A stretch of DNA of 64,000 nucleotides from Salinigranum rubrum (lineage in GTDB: Archaea > Halobacteriota > Halobacteria > Halobacteriales > Haloferacaceae): the NCBI RefSeq assembly GCF_002906575.1, contig NZ_CP026309.1:744001-808000 (forward strand), read 5' to 3'. The notes under the pieces are model-generated. The model saw only the letters and a program-made list of their open reading frames with translations. It was not told the DNA's origin and did not search any database. Both the position numbers and the translations under genes were made by a program. This document shows positions 16,074 through 24,396 of the stretch, in pieces (within the stretch, counting starts at the first letter, position 1; the number at the start of each line of letters is the position of its first letter).

Positions 16074-16813
16074 GTACTACAGTCCCGCGGGACGTGATCG
16101 TCGTCGGAGGTGGCGTCGCCGGTCTCTCGGCGGCCGTCTTCACCGCCCGTCACGGGTTAGACACGCTCGTCATCGATTCCGGCGAGTCGATCCTCCGGCG
16201 GAACGCCCACCTCGAGAACTTCCCCGGCTTTCCCTCGGGCCTCAACGCCCGCCGGTTGCTCGACCTGCTGGCGGAGCAGGTCGAGAACGCAGGCGCACAC
16301 CGCCACGAGGCAGCCGTGCAGCGGGTCAAACAGAGCGAGGGCGAGGACGGCTTCGCCGTCGAAACCGACGCCGGCGAGCGCTACCTCAGTCAGTACGTGA
16401 TCGCTGCGACGAAGAACACGACCGAGTACCTCGTCGACCTCGACGGCGTCGGAATCATCGACCGCGGGAAGACGTTCGTCGACACCGACGAGCGGGGGCG
16501 AACCGGCGTCGACGGGCTGTACGCGGCCGGTCGGCTCGCTGAAAAGCCCCACCAGGCGGTCGTCTGTGCCGGCCACGGTGCAGAGGTCGCCGTAACCGTT
16601 CTGGAAGACGACGAGCGGCCGTTCTATCACGACTGGGTCGCCCCGGACGGTTACTTCACCGCTCGCGGGCGGGACCTCCCGCCGGGCTGTGAGGAGATCG
16701 ACGAGGACGAGCGTCGGAGGCGGGAGGCACGCTCGCTCGAGACGATGCGCGAGCGGTTCGCCGAGCCTCACCCCGACGACCAGGTCACTCACCCCAGCCT
16801 GCGAGACGACTGA
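16070..16813 (+). CDS. FAD-dependent oxidoreductase of the thioredoxin-reductase type, lacking the redox CxxC
   Basis: A 247-aa flavoprotein. The FAD-binding Rossmann motif VVGGGVAGLSAAVFTARHG lies near residue 11 and a second FAD motif (RTGVDGLYAAGRLAEKPHQA) near 145. The central NADPH domain of true thioredoxin reductases is largely missing and there is no CxxC, so it is a short single-domain-like relative. Being translationally coupled to two iron-binding lipoproteins, it may reduce a ferric chelate after uptake (inference). Confidence 0.82.
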   Translation: MSTTVPRDVIVVGGGVAGLSAAVFTARHGLDTLVIDSGESILRRNAHLENFPGFPSGLNARRLLDLLAEQVENAGAHRHEAAVQRVKQSEGEDGFAVETDAGERYLSQYVIAATKNTTEYLVDLDGVGIIDRGKTFVDTDERGRTGVDGLYAAGRLAEKPHQAVVCAGHGAEVAVTVLEDDERPFYHDWVAPDGYFTARGRDLPPGCEEIDEDERRRREARSLETMRERFAEPHPDDQVTHPSLRDD

Positions 16814-16913
16814 GTCGCTGGCAACCCCGTCTGGGGCGTTCTGTCTCCCCTCCGATCCCTCTCCAGTCGTCGCTGTGCCGGTCCACGCGTCCGCGAACCG
16901 AGAGCCCACGACC

Positions 16914-18223
16914 TCAGTCGCGGGCCGATAGTTCGTCGTCCGTCCCCCGCGGTCGGACAGCCAGAGGACGACCGAGAGAGCGGTCGCGACGACCAAGGCG
17001 GCGGTGAGGAGCCAGAAGGCCGGTCGGAACCCGACAGTCTCGGAGAGGAAGCCGACGAGAGCCGGGGACGACGCGCCGGCGATCATCAGGAGTGTCCGGA
17101 CCGCACCGAGGCTCCCGCCGGCGACGGAGGCGGGAATGACCGACATCAGGTAGGCGCTGCGGACCGGCCGATAGCCGTGCGCGCCGAGGCCGAGACAGAC
17201 GACCGCCGCGCCCAGCATCAGTGGACCACCGACGCCCGTCAACAGCACGACCGCGCCCAGCCCGGCCGACGCGAACCCGAGCGCGACCGCGAGCACCGGG
17301 AGCGCCCGGGTTCGGTCGCTTACCTCGCCGCTCACGAGTTGGACGAGACTCACGGCGAACAGCGCACTGAAGAGCAGGCTCGCGGTGGTGGATTCGAGTC
17401 CGGCCTCCCTCGTAAGATACAGCGGGAGGAAGGCGATTGCGGCGTTGTACGCGAACGAATACAGCACCGTCACCGCGACGAACACGGTGAATCGCGGCTC
17501 ACGGAACAGCGCCGCGTACTCGCGGAGCGGCACGCTCGTGCCGTCGCTCGCCGCGTTCCCCTTCGCGCCGTCGGATCGCCTGGGTGCCCGGACGACGAAC
17601 GCCGCACTCACGCCGATGCCGACGACGCCCGCAAGGAGGAACGGCGTTCGCCAGCCGGCCCCGAACAGGCCGGGTGCGCCCGAGAAGAGAACCACCGCTG
17701 CGGGCGCCACGACACCGCCGAAGCTCCCGAACGTGTCGAACACGCCCAGCGCGCGCCCGGTCTGTGCCGGATACGTTCGCGAGAGCAACCGCACTCCGAC
17801 CGTTTTGAGCGTCCCGGTTCCGGCACCCACCGTCAGCATCGCACCGACGAGGACGGCCAACGGGGTGTCGACGGCGAGGGCGAGCGCACCCGCTGCTGCG
17901 ACCGATGCACCGCCGCCGAGTACGACGACGGAACCGAACCGGTCCGCGAGCAGCCCCGACGGGAACTGCAACACAGCGTAGACGAGCAGGAGGCCACTGA
18001 ACGCGGTACCCAACACCGCCGTCGAAACGCCGTACACGCCGGCGAGTCGCTCGAAGAGCGGCGGGAACGCGAACCGGACGAACTTCCCCAGGAACCACAG
18101 GGAGGCGGTGAGAACGAGCGTGTCGAAGCGCGAGACGTAGTCGGGTACCGACTGCCTCACCCGCATCCACCACCGCCGAACCCCTCGACGAATTCTGGAC
18201 CGGATGCGAGGCGACAGCGGCAT
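16914..18223 (-). CDS. Major facilitator superfamily transporter (C-terminus frameshifted)
   Basis: About 12 membrane helices. The helix 2-3 loop signature is GLLADRFGSVV; other conserved parts include GTLKTVGVRLLSRTYPAQ, a central acidic loop (about 205-225) and a second half GEVSDRTRALPVLA. Homology ends at LWLSDRGG near 16950. Read literally, the frame then runs on without a stop to 16157, antisense to the flavoprotein, which is not credible. If the C run 16944-16948 had one more base the protein would end TDDELSARD with a stop at 16914-16916. The substrate is unknown; it converges on the iron operon. An internal ATG at 18166 is an alternative start. Confidence 0.82.
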
Positions 18224-18323
18224 CCGTCGGTGGAGACGGCATCCGTCGTCGACTCGTCGGCTCCGGCGGCAAGCGACAGTCGCTCACCGGTCATGTGGAC
18301 GGGCGGTACAATCCAAGGATTCA

Positions 18324-18339
18324 TAATGGTAATCCATTA
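18324..18339. promoter_or_regulatory. Palindrome between MFS gene and fused ABC ATPase
   Basis: TAATGGTAATCCATTA is a perfect 6-4-6 inverted repeat in the only AT-rich patch of this divergent intergenic region. It is 111 nt before the ATPase start and about 100 nt before the MFS start. It is a plausible operator; the regulator is unknown. Confidence 0.5.
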
Positions 18340-18450
18340 ACCTCACGGGCGGATGGCTCGACACGATCAGCGCGCCCTGTCCGTGTTGGATACCGGTTAC
18401 GGCCCGCGTGCCGTGGCTGGCACCCCGACACGACCCATCGGTGTCGAAGC

Positions 18451-19002
18451 ATGACGCTTCTCGACGTCGACGACCTGGTGGTGCGGTACGACACGCCGGA
18501 CGGACCGCTCCACAGTGTCAACGGCGTCTCCTTCAGTATCGACGACGGCGTCAACTACGCGCTCTCGGGCGAGTCGGCCTCGGGGAAGTCGACGACGGCG
18601 AAGGCGATTCTCGGCCTGTTGCCCGACCACGCGACGGTCGAGTCGGGGACGGTCGAGTTCGAAGGGCGCGACCTCCGGTCGCTGACGCCGTCGGAGCGTC
18701 AGGACCTCCTCTGGGAGGACATCGCCTTCATCCCCCAGACGGCGATCGACGCGCTCGACCCGGTGATGACGGTCGGCGCACAGATCGAGCAGGCGATCCA
18801 GACACACCGCGAGATGTCCCACCCGAACGCGCGTCGACGCGCGTGCGAACTGTTCGAACTCGTCGGGCTGGACCCCGACCGGGTCGACGACTACCCCCAC
18901 CAGTTCTCGGGGGGATGCGCCAGCGGGTCGTCATCGCGATGGCGCTGGCGCTCGACCCGAAGCTCGTTATCGCGGACGAGCCGACGACCGGGCTGGACGT
19001 GA
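18451..19002 (+). CDS. Fused oligopeptide-type ABC ATPase 1 (DppD-DppF), N-terminal fragment
   Basis: This is the first part of a DppD-like ATPase: Walker A GESASGKSTTAKAIL (near 36), Q-loop FIPQTAIDALDPVMTVG, then the start of the ABC signature (QFSGG) where the frame breaks. The residues after 18915 in this frame (Ser/Arg-rich) are out of frame. The intact paralog at 26658 has a run of seven Gs at the equivalent codons; here 18909-18914 has six. It is followed by the C-terminal fragment in the other frame. Confidence 0.85.
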   Translation: MTLLDVDDLVVRYDTPDGPLHSVNGVSFSIDDGVNYALSGESASGKSTTAKAILGLLPDHATVESGTVEFEGRDLRSLTPSERQDLLWEDIAFIPQTAIDALDPVMTVGAQIEQAIQTHREMSHPNARRRACELFELVGLDPDRVDDYPHQFSGGCASGSSSRWRWRSTRSSLSRTSRRPGWT

Positions 19003-20635
19003 TCGTCCAGGACAAGATCATCGACAACATCCTCCAGATTCAAGAGGAGACCGACAGTTCATTGCTTCTCATCACCCACGACCTGAGCGTCATCGCGGAG
19101 ACCTGCGACGAGATGTCGGTGTTGTACGGTGGCAAGGTGATGGAGCAGGGGAGCATCGAGAACCTCCTGTTGAACCCGACAAACCCCTACACCATGGGGC
19201 TGGAACACGCCTCGCCGGCACTGGGCGACGACCTCGTGTCGGTCCCGGGGAAACCGCCGAACCTGGAGTCGAAACCGACCGGGTGCGTCTTCGAGCCGCG
19301 GTGTCCGTTCGCGAACGAGGAGTGTGCGACGACGGAGCCCCCGCTCGACGACCTCCCGTACCGGAACCAGCGCGTGGCGTGTCACCGGTCGGAACGAGCG
19401 GCTCAGATGCGGACGGAGGCGGCGGACGTCGACACCTGGGGTGGGGCCGCCGAAGGGACCCGGGGCGCCCCCGGCGAGGTGCTGCTCGAGGTCGACGACC
19501 TCCGGAAGTGGTACACGCGACAGAAGTCGCTGCTGGGCCGGCTTCCGGTCGGCGGCATCTCACCGACGGTCACGGGGCTCACGAGCGGACTGCGCCAGTG
19601 GTACGAACAGCGCGGCGAGATTCTCAGCGAGGTACTCGGTGACGGTGAAACCGACGTTCGCGCCGTCGACGGCGTCTCGCTTTCCGTCTCGCGTGGTGAG
19701 ATTCTCGGCGTCGTCGGCGAGTCGGGCTCCGGCAAGACGACGCTCGGACAGACGCTCGCCCTCCTAGAGGACCCGACTGGCGGCGGGTTCTCGTTCGACG
19801 GCCGCCCGCACGAACACTACCAGGACGGGGACCTGAAGTCGCTCCGTCAGAAGCTCCAGATAATCTTCCAGAACCCGTACGAGTCGCTGAACCCCCGTCT
19901 GACGGTCGAACAGCTGGTCAAGGAGCCGCTGACGATTCACGGCTACCGGCTCGACGAACGCGAATCGGCCGTTCGAGAGACGCTCGAACGGGTCGGGATG
20001 GCGCCCGCGGAACGGTTCCTGACGAAGTACCCCAGCGAACTCTCGGGCGGGCAGCGTCAGCGCGTCGCCATCGCCCGGGCGCTCATCATCGACCCCGACT
20101 TCCTCATCTGCGACGAGCCCGCCTCGATGCTCGACGTCTCACTGCAGGCGGAGATCATGAACCTCCTCCGTGGGCTGGCGAACACCGAGGACATCGGCGT
20201 GCTGTACATCTCACACGACCTGGCGAGCCTCACTCGAATCGCCGACCGGCTGTCGATCATGTATCTGGGGCGGTTCGTCGAGCGAGGGCCGACCGACCGC
20301 ATCGTGGGCGACCCGCGACACCCCTACACCGAGGCCCTGCTCGCGGCCGTCCCGGAGACGAACCCGCGTGGGAGTCGCGACCGGGTTGCACTCGACGGAG
20401 CGCCGGCCGACGCGTCGGAAGTGCCCGACGGCTGTCGGTTCGCTCCCCGCTGTGAGAAGGCGACCGACCGCTGTCGCAGCGAGGAGCCCGAACTCGACGC
20501 GTGGGTCGACGACGAGCACGCCGCAGCGTGTTTCCATCCGTCGTCGAAGGGCGCCGGCGACGGAACCGTCCGCACAGCCGAATACGACCGCGAGAGGTCG
20601 CCCCCCTCGGCTCACCGACGCGCCCGGACCAGTAG
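18915..20635 (+). CDS. Fused oligopeptide-type ABC ATPase 1 (DppD-DppF), C-terminal fragment
   Basis: It continues the first ATPase ([29 protein letters not shown]) and its oligopeptide-specific C-domain ([15 protein letters not shown]). A complete second ATPase follows: Walker [16 protein letters not shown], signature [16 protein letters not shown], Walker [15 protein letters not shown], and a second Cys-rich tail ([15 protein letters not shown]). Such Cys tails are typical of Dpp/Opp ATPases. Family sequence ends near 20580. Read literally, the frame continues antisense through the methyltransferase to 21029; one extra C in the run 20601-20606 would bring a stop at 20633-20635. No permease or binding protein is adjacent. 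Confidence 0.8.
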
Positions 20636-21373
20636 CTTGAGGTTGGCGAACGAGTCGATTTCCCCGTCGTCGTACGTCAGTTCGAACGTCTCGACGGCCC
20701 CAGGCGGCGGGTCTTCGAAGGCGGTTTCGAGCCGCGTCCGGCGCTCGGCGGGCGCGTCGACGTTCGCGACCCACTCCTCGAAGTCGAGCGTCTTCGTCAC
20801 GACCCGCGACGTCTCGACAGCGAAGCCCGCGGCTTCGAGCCACCCGGTCCAGTCGGAAACGGCGTGCGAACGGACGTGCGTCGGGTCACGGATGCGCTCG
20901 ACGGTGTTGAGAAAGTCGTCGAGCGCGTCGTCCGTCGGGGCGACGTTGTCCTCGAACGCGAAGGTGCCGCCGGGTTCGAGGACGCGAGCGACCTCCGCGA
21001 CGAACGCGGACGGGTCCGGGAAGTGGTGAGCGGCGATCCGACAGGTGACGGCGTCGAACCGGTCGGAGTCGAACGGCAGCCGTTCGGCGTCGCCGACGAC
21101 GCCCTCGACGGCTGGAAAGGCGTCGGTCGCCGTCGAGACCATGTCCGGTGCCGCGTCCGTCGCGACGACGCGGTCGACCCCGGCATCGACGAGCGCACCC
21201 GCGGTGTGGCCGGCACCCGTCGCGACGTCCAGTCCGCGCTCGGCCGACGCACACCACGCGGCGAGTTGGTCGAGGTCGTCGCCGGCGCTGTGAACCCCGC
21301 TGTCGAGGTACTCGGCGGCGTGGTCCCCGAAGTGCGACGCAGTCGACCGCTTCTGGTCGCTCCCCTCGGTCAT
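20612..21373 (-). CDS. SAM-dependent class I methyltransferase (UbiE/Methyltransf_11 type)
   Basis: A 253-aa protein. Motif I GLDVATGAGHTAGALVDAG (about 50-68), acidic end of the next strand VVATDAAPDMV, motif II RFDAVTCRIAAHHFPDP, motif III RVLEPGGTFAFEDNV. It is a soluble methyltransferase of broad type; the substrate cannot be told. It converges on the ABC ATPase gene. The ATG at 21373 is chosen because upstream residues lack coding character. Confidence 0.88.
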   Translation of the reverse strand: MTEGSDQKRSTASHFGDHAAEYLDSGVHSAGDDLDQLAAWCASAERGLDVATGAGHTAGALVDAGVDRVVATDAAPDMVSTATDAFPAVEGVVGDAERLPFDSDRFDAVTCRIAAHHFPDPSAFVAEVARVLEPGGTFAFEDNVAPTDDALDDFLNTVERIRDPTHVRSHAVSDWTGWLEAAGFAVETSRVVTKTLDFEEWVANVDAPAERRTRLETAFEDPPPGAVETFELTYDDGEIDSFANLKLLVRARR

Positions 21374-21602
21374 ACACCTCCGCTCGTTCGCTCGAACAAA
21401 GGTGTTCCGACCGTCACCCCGAGACCACCATCCTGACCTCGCGGGCATCGCGCGTTATCGAGCACACGAACCCGAGGGACCGAACCCCTCGGGTGTCGGG
21501 AAGACGACCGCTGCGACCGATGCGGTGGGTCGACCCGGTCCGGGAGTCGATGGGTCCGCGATTCACCCCGACTTTTTCCGCCGGAGGGGACGTACGCGAC
21601 GC

Positions 21603-22457
21603 ATGGTCCGTCGATCACTGTTGTACTGTCCGGGCGACGACCGGAGCATGATGGACAAGGCGGTCGAGACAGCGGCCGACACGGTCATCTTCGACCTCGA
21701 AGACGCCGTCGCTCCCGGGTCGAAAGCGGCGGCTCGTGAACGGGTGGCGTCGACGCTCGACGCGCTCGACGACCCGACACCGAGCATCAGCGTTCGAATC
21801 AACCCCTACGACCTGTCGGGACCCGAGGACGTCGACGCGGTCGTGGGCGACGTGAACGCGCCGCCCGACAGCATCGTCCTTCCCAAAGTGGACGAGGGCA
21901 CTCCCGTCGAGACCCTGTCCGACCACCTCGCCGACCTCGGCGCAACGGACGTCGACATCATCCCGCTCGTCGAGACGGCGGCGGGCGTCGTGGCCGCCGA
22001 GGAAATCGCCGCGGCGCCCGGCGTCGACGCGGTCGCGTACGGTGACCAGGACTTCACCGCCGACATCGGTGCGACCGTGACCGACGACAAGACCGAGTCG
22101 CTCTACGCCCGCCAGAAGGTCGTCGTCGCGGCGGCCGCGGCGGGGGTCGACGCGCTCGACACCGTCTTCACCGACATCGGGGACGCCGACGGGTTACGGG
22201 AGCAGACCGAGTTCGTCGTCGACCTCGGTTTCGACGGAAAGCTCGCCATCCACCCGGACCAGGTCCCGGTGATCAACGAGGCGTTCACCCCGGCCGACGA
22301 GGCAATCGAGTGGGCCGAGGACGTCCTCGCCGGACAGGAGCGCGCCAGCGAGGACGGGGACGGTGTGTTCACTGTCGACGGGCAGATGATCGATCCGCCG
22401 CTGGTCGAGCGCGCACGGCGCATCGTCGAGCGTGCCGAGGCCGCCGGGGTCCGCTGA
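21603..22457 (+). CDS. HpcH/HpaI-family CoA-ester lyase (CitE-like)
   Basis: A 284-aa TIM-barrel protein of the citrate-lyase-beta / malyl-CoA lyase type: RRSLLYCPGDDRSMMDKA at the N-terminus, the Mg-binding region VIFDLEDAVAPGSKAAAR, IPLVETAAGVVAAEEIA (catalytic Glu), AYGDQDFTADIGA, and FDGKLAIHPDQVPVINEAF. Family members split or form beta-hydroxyacyl-CoA esters. The neighbours (acyl-CoA synthetase, two MBL-fold proteins, ABC importers) suggest catabolism of an organic acid. ACTTTTTCC about 27 nt upstream is a possible TATA region. Confidence 0.9.
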   Translation: MVRRSLLYCPGDDRSMMDKAVETAADTVIFDLEDAVAPGSKAAARERVASTLDALDDPTPSISVRINPYDLSGPEDVDAVVGDVNAPPDSIVLPKVDEGTPVETLSDHLADLGATDVDIIPLVETAAGVVAAEEIAAAPGVDAVAYGDQDFTADIGATVTDDKTESLYARQKVVVAAAAAGVDALDTVFTDIGDADGLREQTEFVVDLGFDGKLAIHPDQVPVINEAFTPADEAIEWAEDVLAGQERASEDGDGVFTVDGQMIDPPLVERARRIVERAEAAGVR

Positions 22458-22551
22458 GCGCAGCGGCCGCCTCCCCGGTGTCTCTCGGACCGGTGGCTCG
22501 GCTGGCGTACCGAGAGAGCTGTCGAACTCCGGACGAGGACCGCTCGGCGCG

Positions 22552-23292
22552 TCACGCGACGGCGTACTCCGACGCGATTCGCTCTATCGCGTCGCCGAGG
22601 CGGTCGCGGTAGGTGTCGATGTCGTCGCCCTCGATGGGGTTGCCGTGGATGGGCGCGACGGCCTCCACGTCGTACCGTGCGAAGATGTCGTCCAGCCGTT
22701 TTTCGACCTTCGACGGGTCGACGTAGCGCAACCAGACCAGGTTGTCACGGTGGTACTCGTAGATTCTCCGGGTGGGTGTCACGTCGGGGAAGTCGCCCGA
22801 GAGCGAGTCACACTGGCCCGGGTCGTGGTAGTTCCCGAACCCGTCGGCGGTGAACAGCACGCCGTCGCCGCGGTCGTAGATCCAGGTCGTATGCGAGCGG
22901 TCGGCCAGCGGGGGGTCGATGAAGTGGAGCTCTCGGCCCTGCACCGTCAACGAGCCGCCGATGTCACACTTGCGGGCGTCCGGGAGCCCCTGCTGTGCGG
23001 GGGAGGCCGACGAGGCGACGAGTTCCACGTCCTCGGTGTCGCCGCCCAGAGGCGAGACGTTCGCCGCGTGAGGGTAGTCCGAGTGAGAGAGGACGATGGC
23101 GTCCGGCCCGGTCCCGTCGGTCGCGTCGTCGACGGCCGCCGTGATCGCCTCGCGGTGGTAGAACGACCCCGAGTCGACCAGCACGGTCCCCTCCGGCGCG
23201 CGCAGGAGATACAGCGAGACGTGTTCGTGTGTCCCCTCGTGGTCGTAACACTTGTTCACCCACTCGACGGTCGGGGTGACCGGCACCGTCAT
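22552..23292 (-). CDS. MBL-fold metallohydrolase-like protein 1 (HxDxPH variant)
   Basis: A 246-aa MBL-fold protein: VSLYLLRAPEGTVLVDSGSF (first strands), IVLSHSDYPHAANVSPL where the usual HxHxDH is HxDxPH, FTADGFGNYHDPGQ (bridging Asp) and APIHGNPIEGD (final His). The pattern is closer to oxygen-binding diiron (flavodiiron-like) domains than to hydrolases, but no flavodoxin domain is attached. It has a paralog 45 nt upstream with the same variant motif. The two probably form one transcript on the minus strand. Confidence 0.83.
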   Translation of the reverse strand: MTVPVTPTVEWVNKCYDHEGTHEHVSLYLLRAPEGTVLVDSGSFYHREAITAAVDDATDGTGPDAIVLSHSDYPHAANVSPLGGDTEDVELVASSASPAQQGLPDARKCDIGGSLTVQGRELHFIDPPLADRSHTTWIYDRGDGVLFTADGFGNYHDPGQCDSLSGDFPDVTPTRRIYEYHRDNLVWLRYVDPSKVEKRLDDIFARYDVEAVAPIHGNPIEGDDIDTYRDRLGDAIERIASEYAVA

Positions 23293-23337
23293 GCGTTCAC
23301 CTCGGTGTCGTCGGTGTTGGTTTGGTCCCACATCGGC

Positions 23338-24144
23338 TCACCCGAGCGTCCCGATCCGGCCACGGTCGTCGATAGTGCGGGTCACGTCCTTCATCAGTTC
23401 CATGTACTCTGTGGCGTTCTCCCGGATGACCAGCCCGTGGGCGGGGGCGACCATCTCCGGGTCGAACTTCTCGACGAGTCGGTCGATCTCGGCGGTGGTC
23501 TTCTCGACGTCGACGTACTGGTACCAGAACAGCACCCGACCGTGGAACTCGACGAGTCGGCTCGGGTCGAACTCGCCGTCGAGTTCGTCGACGAAGGAGA
23601 GGCGCTCCTCGTCGAGGTGGATGAAGCCCATCCAGTCGACCGGGAACAGCGTCTCGGTCTCCCGTTCGGTCATCCACACCGACACGGGCGCGTCGAGGAA
23701 CGTCGCCTCGTGGAACTCGACGGCCCTGTCGCCGAGGTCGATCACGTCGCCCTCGGTGACGTGCAGCCCCTCGTCGAGGTGGTAGAGTTCGTGGTCGTTG
23801 CCGTAACCGGGGGCGACGAGCGTCGTCTCCGGGTGTTCGTCGAGGATCGCGAGCGCGTTCCCGGCGTGAGGGACGTCGGGGTGGGAGACGACGAGGTAGT
23901 CGAGTCCGCGGTCGCCGACGAGGTCGTCGATGGCCGCCAGGACGTGTTCGGTGTTCGCCGGGGAGAGGGTGTCGAACAGCAGCGTCTCCTCGCCGCCGTC
24001 GACGAGGTACGCACACTGCGGGACGTACGCCTCCCGTCCCTCTTCGTACCACGCCGGGTTGCGGTCGGCGAGGTCCCACGACTCCGTTCGGTCCGGGCCG
24101 GCCTCGTAGATCCAGTGGACGCCGGGCGCTATCTCGCGTGACAT
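23338..24144 (-). CDS. MBL-fold metallohydrolase-like protein 2 (HxDxPH variant)
   Basis: A 268-aa paralog of the downstream protein: CAYLVDGGEETLLFDTLSP, VVSHPDVPHAGNALAIL (again HxDxPH), FPVDWMGFIHLDEE (Asp) and VAPAHGLVIRENATEYM (final His). The two pairs of metal ligands look intact apart from Pro replacing the usual Asp. It diverges from the acyl-CoA synthetase gene at 24397. The ATG at 24144 avoids a non-coding-like extension. Confidence 0.83.
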   Translation of the reverse strand: MSREIAPGVHWIYEAGPDRTESWDLADRNPAWYEEGREAYVPQCAYLVDGGEETLLFDTLSPANTEHVLAAIDDLVGDRGLDYLVVSHPDVPHAGNALAILDEHPETTLVAPGYGNDHELYHLDEGLHVTEGDVIDLGDRAVEFHEATFLDAPVSVWMTERETETLFPVDWMGFIHLDEERLSFVDELDGEFDPSRLVEFHGRVLFWYQYVDVEKTTAEIDRLVEKFDPEMVAPAHGLVIRENATEYMELMKDVTRTIDDRGRIGTLG

Positions 24145-24326
24145 GCGATACCAGCTAGCTCGGTGGGCCACTAAAACCTGCAGGACGGTTCGGCTCGGTA
24201 GCGTACAGAGACGCGATGGCCTGTCGAAGAACCGTCACCGGACGGAACCGGACGGGGCCGTCGTCCCGACGAAGTCGCTCGACGCGCCGACGTGAGCCGC
24301 TTCACCGGGCGGCGTGACTCACCTCC

Positions 24327-24345
24327 TGATAAAGGACGATTATCA
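24327..24345 (+). promoter_or_regulatory. Palindromic promoter element before the acyl-CoA synthetase
   Basis: TGATAAAGGACGATTATCA is an inverted repeat (TGATAA, 7 nt, TTATCA) about 52-70 nt before the ATG. A closely similar sequence in the same orientation relative to its gene occurs before the oligopeptide ABC operon (32719-32739). TTATCAT could itself be the TATA box, making this a core promoter plus operator. Confidence 0.55.
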
Positions 24346-24396
24346 TTGACGCGTTTCGGGGGTAGGTTCAGGCCCGTTTCCGTGGAACGACCGGGT

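Noticed and set aside
16157-16913. C-terminal extension of the MFS protein by about 250 residues
   Set aside because: It is exactly antisense to the flavoprotein, has no membrane or domain character, and is explained by one missing base in the C run 16944-16948.
22432-24141. Long open frame (569 codons) on the plus strand across the two MBL genes
   Set aside because: It is antisense to two well-supported MBL-fold genes and has no domain; GC-rich third positions keep the opposite strand open.
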